DNA of 36,296 bases from CAZTXD01 sp964617995 (GTDB lineage Bacteria > Actinomycetota > Acidimicrobiia > Spongiisociales > ZC4RG35), in assembly GCA_964617995.1 (NCBI GenBank), contig CAZTXD010000020.1, positions 1 through 36,296 of the forward strand, given 5' to 3'. Position 1 is the stretch's first letter. Every line of letters starts with the position of its first letter. The translations under genes were made by a program, and so were the position numbers. Shown in pieces: positions 22,940-30,693 of this stretch. The notes beneath the pieces are model-generated. The model saw only the letters and a program-made list of their open reading frames with translations. It made no database searches and had not been told where the DNA came from.

Positions 22940-23166
22940 CAGCTGATCCTCTCGCCGCAATGCGGGCATCGCCTCTCGGCGAACACGTTGACGGTGATGG
23001 CGCCCAGAGGATCGGGCCGGGAGGCGGGCTCGAAGGCCTCATCGAGGGCGAGATCCTCGAGGGCGGCGGCCACCATGCCGTCGAGCTGCTCGACGGGGAC
23101 CGTGCTCACCGCGGCGAGCGCATCGACGAGGCGGCGGCGGGGGGGACTGCGAGTGTCTGAGGCCAC
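22939..23166 (-). CDS. Small protein with C-terminal zinc ribbon
   Basis: 75 residues starting with GTG (VASDTRSPPRRR), GGAGG 7 nt upstream. Helical middle (LEDLALDEAFEPA) and a CPHCGERIS end that needs another ligand pair from a partner or dimer. Directly follows the upstream gene and overlaps the metallopeptidase by one base. Function unknown. Confidence 0.6.
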   Translation of the reverse strand: MASDTRSPPRRRLVDALAAVSTVPVEQLDGMVAAALEDLALDEAFEPASRPDPLGAITVNVFAERRCPHCGERIS

Positions 23167-23415
23167 TCAGCGCCTCCCGCGCAGGCGCGACCCCCCGCCC
23201 GGCCTCGGGGGGGAGAGATGGAGCAGACATCTCGCCGCTAGTAGCGGCGCGAAGCTGCTGTAACGATCGACTTTGGCTCGGCGGTCGACGTCGACGCCGG
23301 CGGGGGCCAGCCTGGCGCCGGCGGCATCATGCCAGTGCTCCCCATACAAGACCAGGTCGAACTCGAGCTCGGGGGAGCTGCAGCTGGGCGTGATCTCGGC
23401 TCGACCAGGGATCAT
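23167..23415 (-). CDS. Hypothetical protein between HNH and zinc-ribbon genes
   Basis: 82 residues (MIPGRAEITPSC... ELEFDLVLYGEHWHDAAG... PAGVDVDRRAKVDRYSSF). No family recognised. It fits exactly between the HNH stop (7-bp gap) and the next GTG (adjacent), which supports a real gene, but there is only a weak ribosome-binding site and the C-terminus is arginine/glycine-rich. Confidence 0.45.
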   Translation of the reverse strand: MIPGRAEITPSCSSPELEFDLVLYGEHWHDAAGARLAPAGVDVDRRAKVDRYSSFAPLLAARCLLHLSPPRPGGGSRLRGRR

Positions 23416-23422
23416 CGATGGA

Positions 23423-23719
23423 TCACCAGTGTCGGGACGGCTCGCCGAGCGGCAAGAGCTCGAAGTCTCTCGGATCCTCACCAGCTGAGTGGCCCTGGTT
23501 GCAGTCGAGGTGGGCAGCCACTGAGTTCTCAGGATCAAGCCTGAGTTCGGGGTGGGTCGCCCACGGCTTCTTGTGGTGAAGCGAGAAGCTGCGCCGGTCC
23601 GGGTACTCGAGGGCATAGTCGATCGGCTTGCCACAGATATGGCAGGGATCTCGCCGGGCCCGGACGTCAGCATGCAGCCTCTTGTAGGCCCTCGATGATC
23701 GGCTCGCCGGGGCAGACAT
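23423..23719 (-). CDS. HNH endonuclease
   Basis: 98 residues. HNH fold: CHICGKPIDYALEYPD (first zinc pair), SFSLHHKKPWATHPEL (catalytic histidines), NSVAAHLDCNQGHS (second ligand region). HNH proteins next to terminase genes assist packaging-site cleavage in HK97-like phages that make cohesive ends, so this is probably part of the packaging machine rather than a mobile element. ATG 23719. Confidence 0.85.
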   Translation of the reverse strand: MSAPASRSSRAYKRLHADVRARRDPCHICGKPIDYALEYPDRRSFSLHHKKPWATHPELRLDPENSVAAHLDCNQGHSAGEDPRDFELLPLGEPSRHW

Positions 23720-23720
23720 C

Positions 23721-23918
23721 TCACTCGACGTCCTTGTGTAGCTGCCTCAGCCGGCGCAACACCTCACGCTCGAACCTCCACCACAGAGTTCGCAGCGTCT
23801 CGAACTGGGACAACCCGGATGCACGAAACATCTGAGCATCACGCCACTGGACCAGATAGAACACGATCGGAACGACAACCACAGCGGCGGCGACTCCGAC
23901 AATGACGTCGAGCCACAT
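23721..23918 (-). CDS. Small membrane protein
   Basis: 65 residues: one N-terminal membrane helix (VIVGVAAAVVVVPIVFYLV) and a basic, helical cytoplasmic tail (RTLWWRFEREVLRRLRQLH). Shares one base with the upstream stop. Function unknown. Confidence 0.65.
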   Translation of the reverse strand: MWLDVIVGVAAAVVVVPIVFYLVQWRDAQMFRASGLSQFETLRTLWWRFEREVLRRLRQLHKDVE

Positions 23919-24130
23919 CAGGTCCTCGGCTCTCGATCAGCCCAGATCGCTTTGCCGGCTCGGACCGGGACCCGGACCCGGCGAGACTTCGTCGTGTCGT
24001 TGAATGCCTCCCATACGCCCATCGACTCAGCGGGGTCGAGGGGGGACACGACAATGATCTGGTCCGGACCATCACCGGGATAGTCGACCACCAGACCGTT
24101 GTTTGGGCCTCCGACCCATTCGACTCTCAT
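23918..24130 (-). CDS. Small conserved actinophage-type protein
   Basis: 70 residues starting MRVEWVGGPNNGLVV. The VEWVGGPNNG start followed by a beta-rich body resembles a recurrent small actinophage protein of unknown function. GAGGTG lies 10-11 nt before ATG 24130; GTG 24142 would add four residues. Confidence 0.6.
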   Translation of the reverse strand: MRVEWVGGPNNGLVVDYPGDGPDQIIVVSPLDPAESMGVWEAFNDTTKSRRVRVPVRAGKAIWADREPRT

Positions 24131-24143
24131 CTTCGTGCGCACC

Positions 24144-24323
24144 TCAGCTGGCTCGTTTCTTGCACTCTTTGCATAGTACGGCTGGGGTTCCGCCCAGCGG
24201 CTTTTCCCAGACGGAGAGGTCCTTGGCCTTGACGTCGTGGGGTTTGCGGCCGTAGCCGGGGCAGACGTCGCCGTGGCGGTCTCGCCAGTGTTTGACGAGC
24301 TCGGTGTTGGTGGGTTCTGGCAT
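24144..24323 (-). CDS. Small HNH-related zinc protein
   Basis: 59 residues (MPEPTNTELVKHWRDRHG...). CPGYGRKPH, then GGTPAVLCKECKKRAS, is the outline of an HNH zinc finger, but the expected central DH motif is replaced by SVWEKP, so nuclease activity is doubtful. TGATG overlap with the upstream gene supports expression. Confidence 0.6.
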   Translation of the reverse strand: MPEPTNTELVKHWRDRHGDVCPGYGRKPHDVKAKDLSVWEKPLGGTPAVLCKECKKRAS

Positions 24324-24634
24324 CAGTCGTCCTCCTGGATGGTGATGATGTCGGGGACCATGAAGACGGGCATGTTGGTGCCGGGCCAGGCCATGAGGAT
24401 GTGGCGGGCGCCGGCGGCGATCTTGGCGAGGTCGTTGTCGTCGAGTTCGAGGACCACTCCCACCGCGGGCCAGGTGGTCCCTTCTTCGGATCCTTCCGGG
24501 TGGGTCTGGAAGATGATGCCCTCGGCGGGGGGGATGACCGGGTCGGTCAGATCACCGCCTGGTGCCGAGTACACCTTGGTGGTGACCACCCAATCAGCGT
24601 TGCGGATGTCGGCGGGGATGGGGACGACTCTCAT
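24323..24634 (-). CDS. Hypothetical early-region protein
   Basis: 103 residues, acidic and beta-rich (MRVVPIPADIRNADWVVTT..., ending PDIITIQEDD). No motif recognised. One-base overlaps with both neighbours show it belongs to the same polycistronic unit. Confidence 0.6.
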   Translation of the reverse strand: MRVVPIPADIRNADWVVTTKVYSAPGGDLTDPVIPPAEGIIFQTHPEGSEEGTTWPAVGVVLELDDNDLAKIAAGARHILMAWPGTNMPVFMVPDIITIQEDD

Positions 24635-24870
24635 CAGAATCCCGCAAGGGGGGACGGCTTCTTGGGTTGCGGTTGCTCAGGGCGGATGACCTCGACGTTG
24701 AAGTTGTGGTCGAAGATGACACACTTGACGTCTGGCCAATAGTCCCGCAGCCGACCGCGGAGCTTCTCGATCTCCTCGGGATCCATGGGTTCCTTGAGCG
24801 TGATGGCCACGTAGTCACCGGGTCGGATCCGGATCGCCTCGCGGAGCAGGCGCTCGAATTCGGAAGTCAT
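24634..24870 (-). CDS. Hypothetical early-region protein
   Basis: 78 residues. It contains EAIRIRPGDYVAITLKEPMD and helices with DPEEIEKLRGRLRDY, then a strand VKCVIFDHNFNVEVIRP: an alpha/beta mini-domain with no family assignment. ATG 24870 overlaps the upstream stop (ATGA). Confidence 0.6.
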   Translation of the reverse strand: MTSEFERLLREAIRIRPGDYVAITLKEPMDPEEIEKLRGRLRDYWPDVKCVIFDHNFNVEVIRPEQPQPKKPSPLAGF

Positions 24871-25376
24871 CGGTCGCCACCGAGTGCGGATACCAGATAC
24901 TTGGCTTTGTCCTTGGCGGCGGCTAGTAGGCCCCAGCGACGCAACCGGGCGTTCGCAGCGGCTTCAACAGGGCCGGCCCGCCAGTCGATCTTGGAGACGG
25001 CATGGAGGGCGGCGGCGTCTGGCTCGGTCCCGGAGGCCATGGCCCTGATCGTGTCATCGATGAGGCTGGTGATGCGGTCATCGACGAGACGCTTTTCGAC
25101 CAGTGAGCCGCCGACGGCGAACTCTTCCTCCACGGTGTGGCCGTCGGACTCTGCCTCGGTCTCTGCCGCGTCCCAGTTGGGGTCGATCCTGTCCAGTGCT
25201 TCGGCGAGATCATCTCGCACCCTCTGGAGGTCATCGAGTGCGTGGTACAGGTATTGGCGGGAGCCTCTGCCGAGGACTTGGACGCGGGCGATGCTCTCGA
25301 TCTGGGTCCAGAGGCGGCCGGCGAGGCTGCGGTGGTCGCAGAGTTGTTGGACGACGGCGTCGGGGTGGTGGGTCAT
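24867..25376 (-). CDS. Hypothetical helical protein
   Basis: 169 residues starting MTHHPDAVVQQLCDHRS, almost entirely helical (YLYHALDDLQRVRDDLAEAL, DDRITSLIDDTIRAMA, RLRRWGLLAAAKDKAKYL). No family recognised. AAGGAG lies 11 nt upstream of ATG 25376; the open frame upstream to 25418 is not needed. A 75-bp gap with an inverted repeat precedes it. Confidence 0.62.
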   Translation of the reverse strand: MTHHPDAVVQQLCDHRSLAGRLWTQIESIARVQVLGRGSRQYLYHALDDLQRVRDDLAEALDRIDPNWDAAETEAESDGHTVEEEFAVGGSLVEKRLVDDRITSLIDDTIRAMASGTEPDAAALHAVSKIDWRAGPVEAAANARLRRWGLLAAAKDKAKYLVSALGGDR

Positions 25377-25437
25377 GGTGGTTTCTTCTCCTTGTGAGTT
25401 CGGGGGCTCGTCTCTCATTTCTGCTCTGGTTGGTTCC

Positions 25438-25459
25438 CCGCGTAATCTGTGTTACGCGG
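25438..25459. promoter_or_regulatory. Perfect 8-bp inverted repeat between early genes
   Basis: CCGCGTAA tctgtg TTACGCGG, perfect arms with a 6-nt loop, overlapping the TAA stop of the zinc-finger gene. It sits in one of the few real gaps of the early operon (25377-25451). No U-run follows, so an operator or mRNA-processing hairpin is more likely than an intrinsic terminator. Confidence 0.5.
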
Positions 25460-25607
25460 TGGTTGTCGATCGATCACGACGACCTCGCCCGACAATCGGC
25501 ACAGCGGGCCGACCAGCAGAAGGGCGGTGCTCGCGGAGTGCTCCGTTACGTCGTACCGGCACCGAGCGGCCGCACTGGGGGCAACGGACTCTGGGAAGGG
25601 GCGGCAT
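25452..25607 (-). CDS. Small zinc-finger protein
   Basis: 51 residues (MPPLPRVRCPQCGRSVPVRR...). CPQCGRSVPVRRNGALREHRP is a C-C-x-H type finger common in actinophage small proteins, followed by a basic tail that suggests nucleic-acid binding. TAATG overlap with the gene upstream. Confidence 0.68.
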   Translation of the reverse strand: MPPLPRVRCPQCGRSVPVRRNGALREHRPSAGRPAVPIVGRGRRDRSTTTA

Positions 25608-25948
25608 TACCGAGCCTCGCCCTCGACCCGGTCATTTCCGGTTTTCGGCACCTCAAGGAGACGCTCAGAATCGGAAATGGCCTCGATGATCCGGTCCACC
25701 ATCTCCGCCTCCTGAGCATCCGACCAGTACCGCTGGCCGACGAGCCCACGGAACCAGGAGGCGAAGAGCTCGAGCGCAATCTCGTTCCTGGTCTCCGCAT
25801 CGAGGTTCGACAGCCGATCGAGGACCGCGCCCATCATCTGATGCGACACCTCGAGGGCCGCTGCCCGGTCTTCTGGGTGGAGATCGTCGAGTGGTTCGTC
25901 GTGCATGGTCTGCGCCATATCCCACTCGAGGTCACCGCGGTCGATCAC
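25607..25948 (-). CDS. Hypothetical helical acidic protein
   Basis: 113 residues, helical and acidic (EDRAAALEVSHQMMGAVLDR, IALELFASWFRGLVGQRYW). No family recognised. The GTG start shares one base with the stop of the second recombinase and has GGAGGG inside the end of that gene, so the two are co-translated. Confidence 0.62.
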   Translation of the reverse strand: MIDRGDLEWDMAQTMHDEPLDDLHPEDRAAALEVSHQMMGAVLDRLSNLDAETRNEIALELFASWFRGLVGQRYWSDAQEAEMVDRIIEAISDSERLLEVPKTGNDRVEGEAR

Positions 25949-26844
25949 TATTTGCCCTCCTCGAGATCCTTGTAGAGGGTCTCGCCGAGGAGTTGGGCTG
26001 CGCTGCGGGCTCCGGCTCTCTTGTCGCGACCGCGCAGATAGCCGAGGGTGGTCTCGATCGAGCGGTGGCCGAGGAGCTCCTGGACGTCTTCGGTGCGGGC
26101 GCCGGCGGCGAGGGCGAGAGTGGCGGCGGTGTGCCGAAGGACGTGGGGGCTGATGTCGTCGATGGCGGCTTTGGTGGCGAGCTCGTTGACGAGTCGCCAG
26201 GCGGTGGAGTAGCTCATGGTGGTTCCGTTGTGGTGGGTGACGATGGGGCCTGTCTCCCGGTCCCCGATCTGGGACTGGATAGCGGCGAGGACGGGTGGTG
26301 AGAGTGGCTTGGTCTGGCGGTGGCCGCCTTTGACCATGACGGTGAGCTCTTCGCCGCGGAGGTCCTCGATGCGTGCTGAGAGTGCTTCGTTGATGCGGAG
26401 GCCGACGCCGGCGGTGAGTCCGATGAGGGCAGCTGCGGGGCGAGAGTGTTCTCTGGCAGCTGCTATCAGTCGGTGGGCTTGGTCGAGTGGGAGGCCCTGG
26501 CGGGGGTCTGATTCACCGCCTGGTCGTTTTATGGCTTCGGCTGGGTTGGCGGCGATGCGACCCTCGCGCACCTGCTCGGTGTAGAAGCTGGAGACCGCTG
26601 AGGCCTTGCGGCGAATCGTGGAGTCGGAGCGGCCGAGATCACCGAGGTGAGCCAGCCAGCGTTTGATGTCGGTACGAGTGCCTTCGAGGATCGGCTTGTC
26701 GATGAAGTCCTGGAACTGGGCGATGTCGGTTCGATAGTCGCGGCGGGTGCGGGCCCGGGAGCCGATGAGCCAGTCGGAGATGAGTTGGTTTTCGTCCATG
26801 GACGACATCGTGGGCGGTTTACGGTCGTACACGACTTCACCCAT
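25948..26844 (-). CDS. Second tyrosine recombinase (XerC/D-like)
   Basis: 298 residues. N-terminal core-binding domain (DEFINED by LISDWLIGSRARTRRDYRTD and QFQDFIDKP, about 20-110) and a complete catalytic set: Arg150 (GVGLRINE), Lys172 (VKGGHR), His234-x-x-Arg237 (HVLRH), His260 (LLGHRS) and Tyr269 (TLGYLR). It lies in the early operon, far from the repressor-integrase cassette, with an 8-bp overlap with the upstream gene, so it is probably not the attP integrase. Resolution of multimers or a second integration specificity are possible roles. ATG 26844 is chosen; longer frames are shadow. Confidence 0.92.
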   Translation of the reverse strand: MGEVVYDRKPPTMSSMDENQLISDWLIGSRARTRRDYRTDIAQFQDFIDKPILEGTRTDIKRWLAHLGDLGRSDSTIRRKASAVSSFYTEQVREGRIAANPAEAIKRPGGESDPRQGLPLDQAHRLIAAAREHSRPAAALIGLTAGVGLRINEALSARIEDLRGEELTVMVKGGHRQTKPLSPPVLAAIQSQIGDRETGPIVTHHNGTTMSYSTAWRLVNELATKAAIDDISPHVLRHTAATLALAAGARTEDVQELLGHRSIETTLGYLRGRDKRAGARSAAQLLGETLYKDLEEGK

Positions 26845-27640
26845 CGAGGGCCTCGGCGCACTTGTAGCAGCCGGTGCATGGGGGCATGTCGTCGGCGTGG
26901 GCGTCGCGGTAGACGTTGCAGATCGTGCATCGCCTGAGAGGGGGGATCCCCGAGGTCTCGGCCCATTCGTGTTCGTGGCAGCTCTTGCACATGCCCTTCC
27001 ACTCCCAGAAGGGCCTGCCGTGAGGAGGGTGGTAGTCGTCGAAGGGCCCATCCACGACGTCGTCCGTAAACAGGTGGCATTCGCAGATGCGGAGCGTCCC
27101 ACCGCAGTGTTTGCAGTCTGGATCGAAGGTCACGGTCGCCGGGACTGTCATTGCCCTTCCCCATGGTGATGGGGGGTGCTCAATGGTTGCCTCGATTCTG
27201 CTGCGCCATTCCTCCCAGAGTGGACCGACGAGCCCAAACGGCTCGAGCCGGAGGCGGCCGTTGCAGGCGGCCTGGACGGCGATCTCGAGGACCGACTTGA
27301 TCAGGTCGGCTGGGTGGTCGGGAAGGTGGACTTGGACGTTCTGGGGGTGGAGCGGGGTGATGTTCGACCCGTCGGGGAGGGGTTGGGGCTTGCCGCTGAG
27401 GCCGTCTTGGAGGGCCCAGACGCCGATCTCCCAGCGGGCGTCTCCGAACTGCTTGTGGGCGGGGGGGAACCCGTCGACGTCGGCGAGGTCGATGGCGCCG
27501 GCCATGAAGTGGGCCCAGGCGATGTGTTGGCCGGGGGCGTAGATGAGCCAGGCGGCGAGGGTGGTGGGTGAGTCGTCGGCCGCCAGGCGCCAGGCTCGGC
27601 CGGCGGGGCCTTCTAGATCGGGGGTGTCAGTGCGCGACAT
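26837..27640 (-). CDS. Conserved actinophage protein with C-terminal zinc fingers
   Basis: 267 residues. The first 140 match a recurrent uncharacterised actinophage protein: AWLIYAPGQHIAWAHFMAG, DVDGFPPAHKQFGDARWEIGVWAL, PLHPQNVQVHL. The C-terminal 100 carry at least six cysteines in CKHCGG, CECH, CKSC, CTICN and CTGCYKC, two to three zinc ribbons. No ribosome-binding site is visible before ATG 27640. Function unknown. Confidence 0.72.
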   Translation of the reverse strand: MSRTDTPDLEGPAGRAWRLAADDSPTTLAAWLIYAPGQHIAWAHFMAGAIDLADVDGFPPAHKQFGDARWEIGVWALQDGLSGKPQPLPDGSNITPLHPQNVQVHLPDHPADLIKSVLEIAVQAACNGRLRLEPFGLVGPLWEEWRSRIEATIEHPPSPWGRAMTVPATVTFDPDCKHCGGTLRICECHLFTDDVVDGPFDDYHPPHGRPFWEWKGMCKSCHEHEWAETSGIPPLRRCTICNVYRDAHADDMPPCTGCYKCAEALDG

Positions 27641-27658
27641 AATGACAGTTAGGTCGCG

Positions 27659-27871
27659 TCACCGCGGAAGTTTCGCTCTCGCATGGCCGGCGACCTTCCG
27701 CCGGCGGGCGGCCAGCTCGTCGTCTACCAGATCGCGCAGGTCGGAGACCGCCTGCAGATCCTCGACCTCGCTGATCCCCCACGCCTTGCCTTCACCTTGG
27801 TGGAGCATGAACCCGTCGATCCGGTCCAAGAGCAGCCGGGCGCGCTCCAGCCGGTAGGTGGGAGCCGTCAC
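27659..27871 (-). CDS. Hypothetical small helical protein
   Basis: 70 residues, two or three helices (RLERARLLLDRIDGFML, VEDLQAVSDLRDLVDDELAARR), basic C-terminus. GTG start overlaps the upstream stop (GTGA). No family recognised. Confidence 0.6.
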   Translation of the reverse strand: MTAPTYRLERARLLLDRIDGFMLHQGEGKAWGISEVEDLQAVSDLRDLVDDELAARRRKVAGHARAKLPR

Positions 27872-28152
27872 GTCGGGTCCTCCTCGTCGAGGATCTCAGC
27901 GTCGACGGTCGGCGACTCGAGCTCGTCGACGTCGACACCGAGGAGGTGGGGGGCGTAGTAGGCGAGGCCGACCACGGCGAGGGCCTCGATCGGGCGGATG
28001 TGGTCGGGGGTCACCGTGCCGGCTAACTGGCGGATCTTGAGATCCTCCGAGATCTCATCCCAGTCGACGGTGAGCGCCACGGCGAAGTCGAACGGTCCGC
28101 CCGACTCGCGCAGTACTGCGATCTTCTCGACGTCCGACTCTGGTGGTCTCAT
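27868..28152 (-). CDS. Hypothetical acidic protein
   Basis: 94 residues, acidic. FDFAVALTVDWDEISEDLKI and IEALAVVGLAYYAPHLLG are predicted helices; the end is very acidic (DAEILDEEDPT). No motif recognised. ATGA overlap upstream. Confidence 0.6.
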   Translation of the reverse strand: MRPPESDVEKIAVLRESGGPFDFAVALTVDWDEISEDLKIRQLAGTVTPDHIRPIEALAVVGLAYYAPHLLGVDVDELESPTVDAEILDEEDPT

Positions 28153-28778
28153 ACCGGATACAGCTCTCTGGCGGAGTCGTGGAGGCGGGCGAGCTCGGCG
28201 ACAGCCTCCGGGCCCTCAGCTGCAGCGGCTTCGGCCAGGACAGGCAGACCCGAGTCGATCGACGCCTCCACCTCTTCCCGGGTGGCCTCCCGGCCTTCGG
28301 CGAACCACTGCACCGACACCGGCTTGCCGACGTGGAACAGGATCCCGCCCTTGTGGTCGGTGAACAGCTGGATGGGCCGGCGGGTGTTCCAGACGAGAGC
28401 GACGCCGGGATTGCGGCGCAGCATGAACCCGGGCGGGTCGACCCGGTCCTCCGGGAGGCCGGCTTCCCGGCGGTCTTTACGAGGGTTGGCCAGGAACGGG
28501 CAGTGGACCGCCGAGTACACCGCGCAGCTCCGGTGCGACGGCGGCTCGGCGGTGGTCATGTTCACCGCGCACATCGGCCCGATCAGATACGAGATGTTGC
28601 GGCCGAGGACCGTCCCACAGGTCCAGCATTTCTGTTTGGCGATCGCCTCCTCGATCTTGCCGGCGGCGATCACCCGGAAGTCGGGTTTGCCGTCGGCCCA
28701 GTCGACGAACCAGGGGACCGGCCGGCCCGCCGGGTCGGTGGGGAGGGCGGCGATCCGCTGCGGTGTCTCAGCTGTCAT
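28149..28778 (-). CDS. Conserved phage protein with zinc-binding cysteines
   Basis: 209 residues of a widespread uncharacterised phage family: PQRIAALPTDPAGRPVPWFV then DGKPDFRV, CWTCGTVLGRN, IGPMCAVN, PPSHRSCA, VHCPFLANP, RRNPGVALVWNTR and AEGREATREEVEASIDSGLP. The four cysteines plus histidine suggest one zinc site. Function is not known. ATG 28778 lies in the end of the upstream gene (11-bp overlap). Confidence 0.72.
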   Translation of the reverse strand: MTAETPQRIAALPTDPAGRPVPWFVDWADGKPDFRVIAAGKIEEAIAKQKCWTCGTVLGRNISYLIGPMCAVNMTTAEPPSHRSCAVYSAVHCPFLANPRKDRREAGLPEDRVDPPGFMLRRNPGVALVWNTRRPIQLFTDHKGGILFHVGKPVSVQWFAEGREATREEVEASIDSGLPVLAEAAAAEGPEAVAELARLHDSARELYPV

Positions 28779-29487
28779 CGGGAACTTTCGGGCCGAAAGT
28801 CGCGGCGATGGCGGTGGCCAGGCCGGCGGCGTCCTCGAGAGCGACGGAGTCGGTGACGTGCTTCTCGAGAAGCTCCTGCAGTCTTCGCAGGTCGCTCAGC
28901 CTCGGGTCGGAGAGGACCGCCCACCCGTCGGACAGGGGGGGGTCCGGGCGAGATGGCGGTTGGGAGGTCTCGCCCGGATCATCCCCCTTCGGCCGGGGGC
29001 TGGCCGTCTTTGACTTCTGTCCGGTGGCCTTCCTGGCGCGGCTTGCCTGTGAGCTCTTGCATTCGGAGCAGGTCGCGCCGAGACCGTCGTGGGCTCGCTT
29101 GTCGCTGCCGAAGTGGTCTTCGTCGGCCGGTTTGTTCTGGCCGCATCTTCTGCAGGTCTTGGTGTCTGCCATGGGGGGTTCCTCCTTGTCGATGGCATCC
29201 GCTCCGGTTGCCGCCTGCGGCGGGGACGCGACCGCCGCCGTCCGGGATTGTCCTCTGAGGTCGGCGATCCTGTTGTGTATGTCCCGTTCGGTGCCGGGCA
29301 GTGGTTTCATCTTGTTGCGGAACTTGTGGAGGGCACCGAGGTAGGCGGAAGCCTGCCAGGTGTTCTCGGGGTAGCCGGCTGCAGCGAAGAGGGCGTCAGG
29401 GTCGCCTAAGACGATCTGGGCGAGCTCCCGGATCCGGTCGAGCTGCTCTTTGGTGGGTGCCTTGTCGACGGCGGCGGTCGTGCTCAT
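28768..29487 (-). CDS. Phage protein with zinc ribbon; possible nested internal start
   Basis: 239 residues. N-terminal helical part (PTKEQLDRIRELAQIVLG, then AGYPENTWQASAYLGALHKF) is joined to a zinc ribbon (CRRCGQNKPADEDHF, DGLGATCSECKSSQASRARK) and a basic, helical C-terminus. An internal ATG at 29172 (MADTKTCRRCG) is preceded by an ideal AAGGAGG at 7-nt spacing, so a 134-residue short form may also be made. The full-length ATG 29487 overlaps the upstream stop (ATGA). Confidence 0.7.
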   Translation of the reverse strand: MSTTAAVDKAPTKEQLDRIRELAQIVLGDPDALFAAAGYPENTWQASAYLGALHKFRNKMKPLPGTERDIHNRIADLRGQSRTAAVASPPQAATGADAIDKEEPPMADTKTCRRCGQNKPADEDHFGSDKRAHDGLGATCSECKSSQASRARKATGQKSKTASPRPKGDDPGETSQPPSRPDPPLSDGWAVLSDPRLSDLRRLQELLEKHVTDSVALEDAAGLATAIAATFGPKVPDDS

Positions 29488-29912
29488 GCGGCGGCGAGGA
29501 TCCTTTCCTGACAGTGACAGCACAGGGACGGGCCGTCGCCGATGGCAGCCAGGCCGATGACGGTACGGCGGCAGCGGGGGCAGGTGAGGAGCCCTTCGCC
29601 GGGACGGCGAAGAGTGTCGACTTCGGGTTTGAGGCAGGTGAGACATGTCGGAAAGTCGGTGTCGACGTCGACGACCACGTCGTGTTTGGTCTTGCAGTGG
29701 TGACAGCGGAGCTCGGTTTCGGAGACCTGTCTCCACCAGACGACCCGGGCGGCGCGGATGGCGGCGACGTGGGCTTTGCCGCCGGGGTTGCGTTTATGGT
29801 TGGACCAGATCCGGTTGCGTAGCAGTTCGGGGAGCTGGTTCCAGTGGGCCCGGCAGGCGAGCTCGTGGCCGGCGACCGTCTCGGCGCAGCGGGGGTGGGC
29901 GCAAGTGTTCAT
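29484..29912 (-). CDS. Multi-zinc-finger protein
   Basis: 142 residues with many CxxC pairs: CAHPRC, CRAHW, CHHCKTKHD, CLTCLKP, CPRCRRT, CCHCQ. Three zinc sites are likely. The segment WNQLPELLRNRIWSNHKRNP resembles small phage DNA-binding proteins. Could be a transcription or replication accessory factor; unproven. ATGA overlap with the gene upstream. Confidence 0.68.
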   Translation of the reverse strand: MNTCAHPRCAETVAGHELACRAHWNQLPELLRNRIWSNHKRNPGGKAHVAAIRAARVVWWRQVSETELRCHHCKTKHDVVVDVDTDFPTCLTCLKPEVDTLRRPGEGLLTCPRCRRTVIGLAAIGDGPSLCCHCQERILAAA

Positions 29913-30208
29913 TGGAGCTCTTCGGGGTCGAAGAGGGGAGGGGTGCCGTTCTTGGGCCGCCGGTGGCGGTCGGCTGCGGGGCAGTTGATGTGGTGGGCGA
30001 GGTGGAGCTCGGCGGCTTCATGGCGGGCGCCGGCGAGGGCGGCGCCGGCGAGGACTTCGGCGGTCTGGCGGTAGACGTCGACCCGGATGTTGCCGCCCGG
30101 TGAGGGGTCGGCTTCGACGGGCATCCACCGGCCGGTGGAGACGTTCAACAGCAGGTAGATGTCTGTGTTGCAGCTGCGGCAGGGGCGGAGGGTGGCGATC
30201 TTGCTCAT
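29909..30208 (-). CDS. Small conserved zinc protein
   Basis: 99 residues starting MSKIATLRPCRSCNTDIYLL. CRSC pairs with a C-terminal H...C (HLAHHINCP) and the middle GRWMPVEADPSPGGN is a recurrent actinophage motif. ATG 30208 overlaps the resolvase stop (ATGA); the long open frame upstream is shadow. Function unknown. Confidence 0.7.
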   Translation of the reverse strand: MSKIATLRPCRSCNTDIYLLLNVSTGRWMPVEADPSPGGNIRVDVYRQTAEVLAGAALAGARHEAAELHLAHHINCPAADRHRRPKNGTPPLFDPEELQ

Positions 30209-30693
30209 TTCGCGGCTTCGACGGTGAGGAGGGTGTTGGCGTGGTAGGCGATGTCCCAGGCGGCCCGGCAGTGGCGGAGCCGGCCGGTGCCCTTCACCTC
30301 GACGGGGGTGGACAGTTCGATGGGGTAGACGTGGAGCGGGTTGAGGCCGTGGCCGGCGGGCGGCACCCGGGTGACAGCCCATTTGGCGGCGACGCCGCCG
30401 AGGATCTGGGCGGTGTCGATGACGCCGCGGACGGCGATGGTGCCCATCTGGGGGGTGGGGTCGACGATGTCTTCGACGGCGACGACCATCTGACCGCCGG
30501 AGGTGAGGGCCAGGTTGCGGGCGACGTCGCGGGCCTGGGCGATCGTGTCGCAGACTGCATGGAGGTAGGGGTCGATGTTCTGGTGGAGGCGGTTGCGGTC
30601 GACGAGGGCATGCCAGTGGAGGAGGGTGTCGGAGCGGACGACGATGCCGGTGTGGGAGCCTCCCGGGTCGACGGCGACGATGAACCGTCTCAC
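30205..30693 (-). CDS. RuvC-like Holliday junction resolvase
   Basis: 162 residues with an RNase H-like fold: Asp9 in VAVDPGGSHTGIVV, Glu74 in VVAVEDIVDP, and Asp147 in CRAAWDIAYHA make the expected acidic triad. It would cut branched DNA made during replication or recombination so that it can be packaged. ATG 30693, ATGA overlap upstream. Confidence 0.8.
   Translation of the reverse strand: MRRFIVAVDPGGSHTGIVVRSDTLLHWHALVDRNRLHQNIDPYLHAVCDTIAQARDVARNLALTSGGQMVVAVEDIVDPTPQMGTIAVRGVIDTAQILGGVAAKWAVTRVPPAGHGLNPLHVYPIELSTPVEVKGTGRLRHCRAAWDIAYHANTLLTVEAAK

Noticed and set aside
23167..23724. 185-codon frame as a single long protein
   Set aside because: Its 5' two thirds are the shadow of the HNH gene; only the last 82 codons, after the HNH stop, are kept as a tentative gene.
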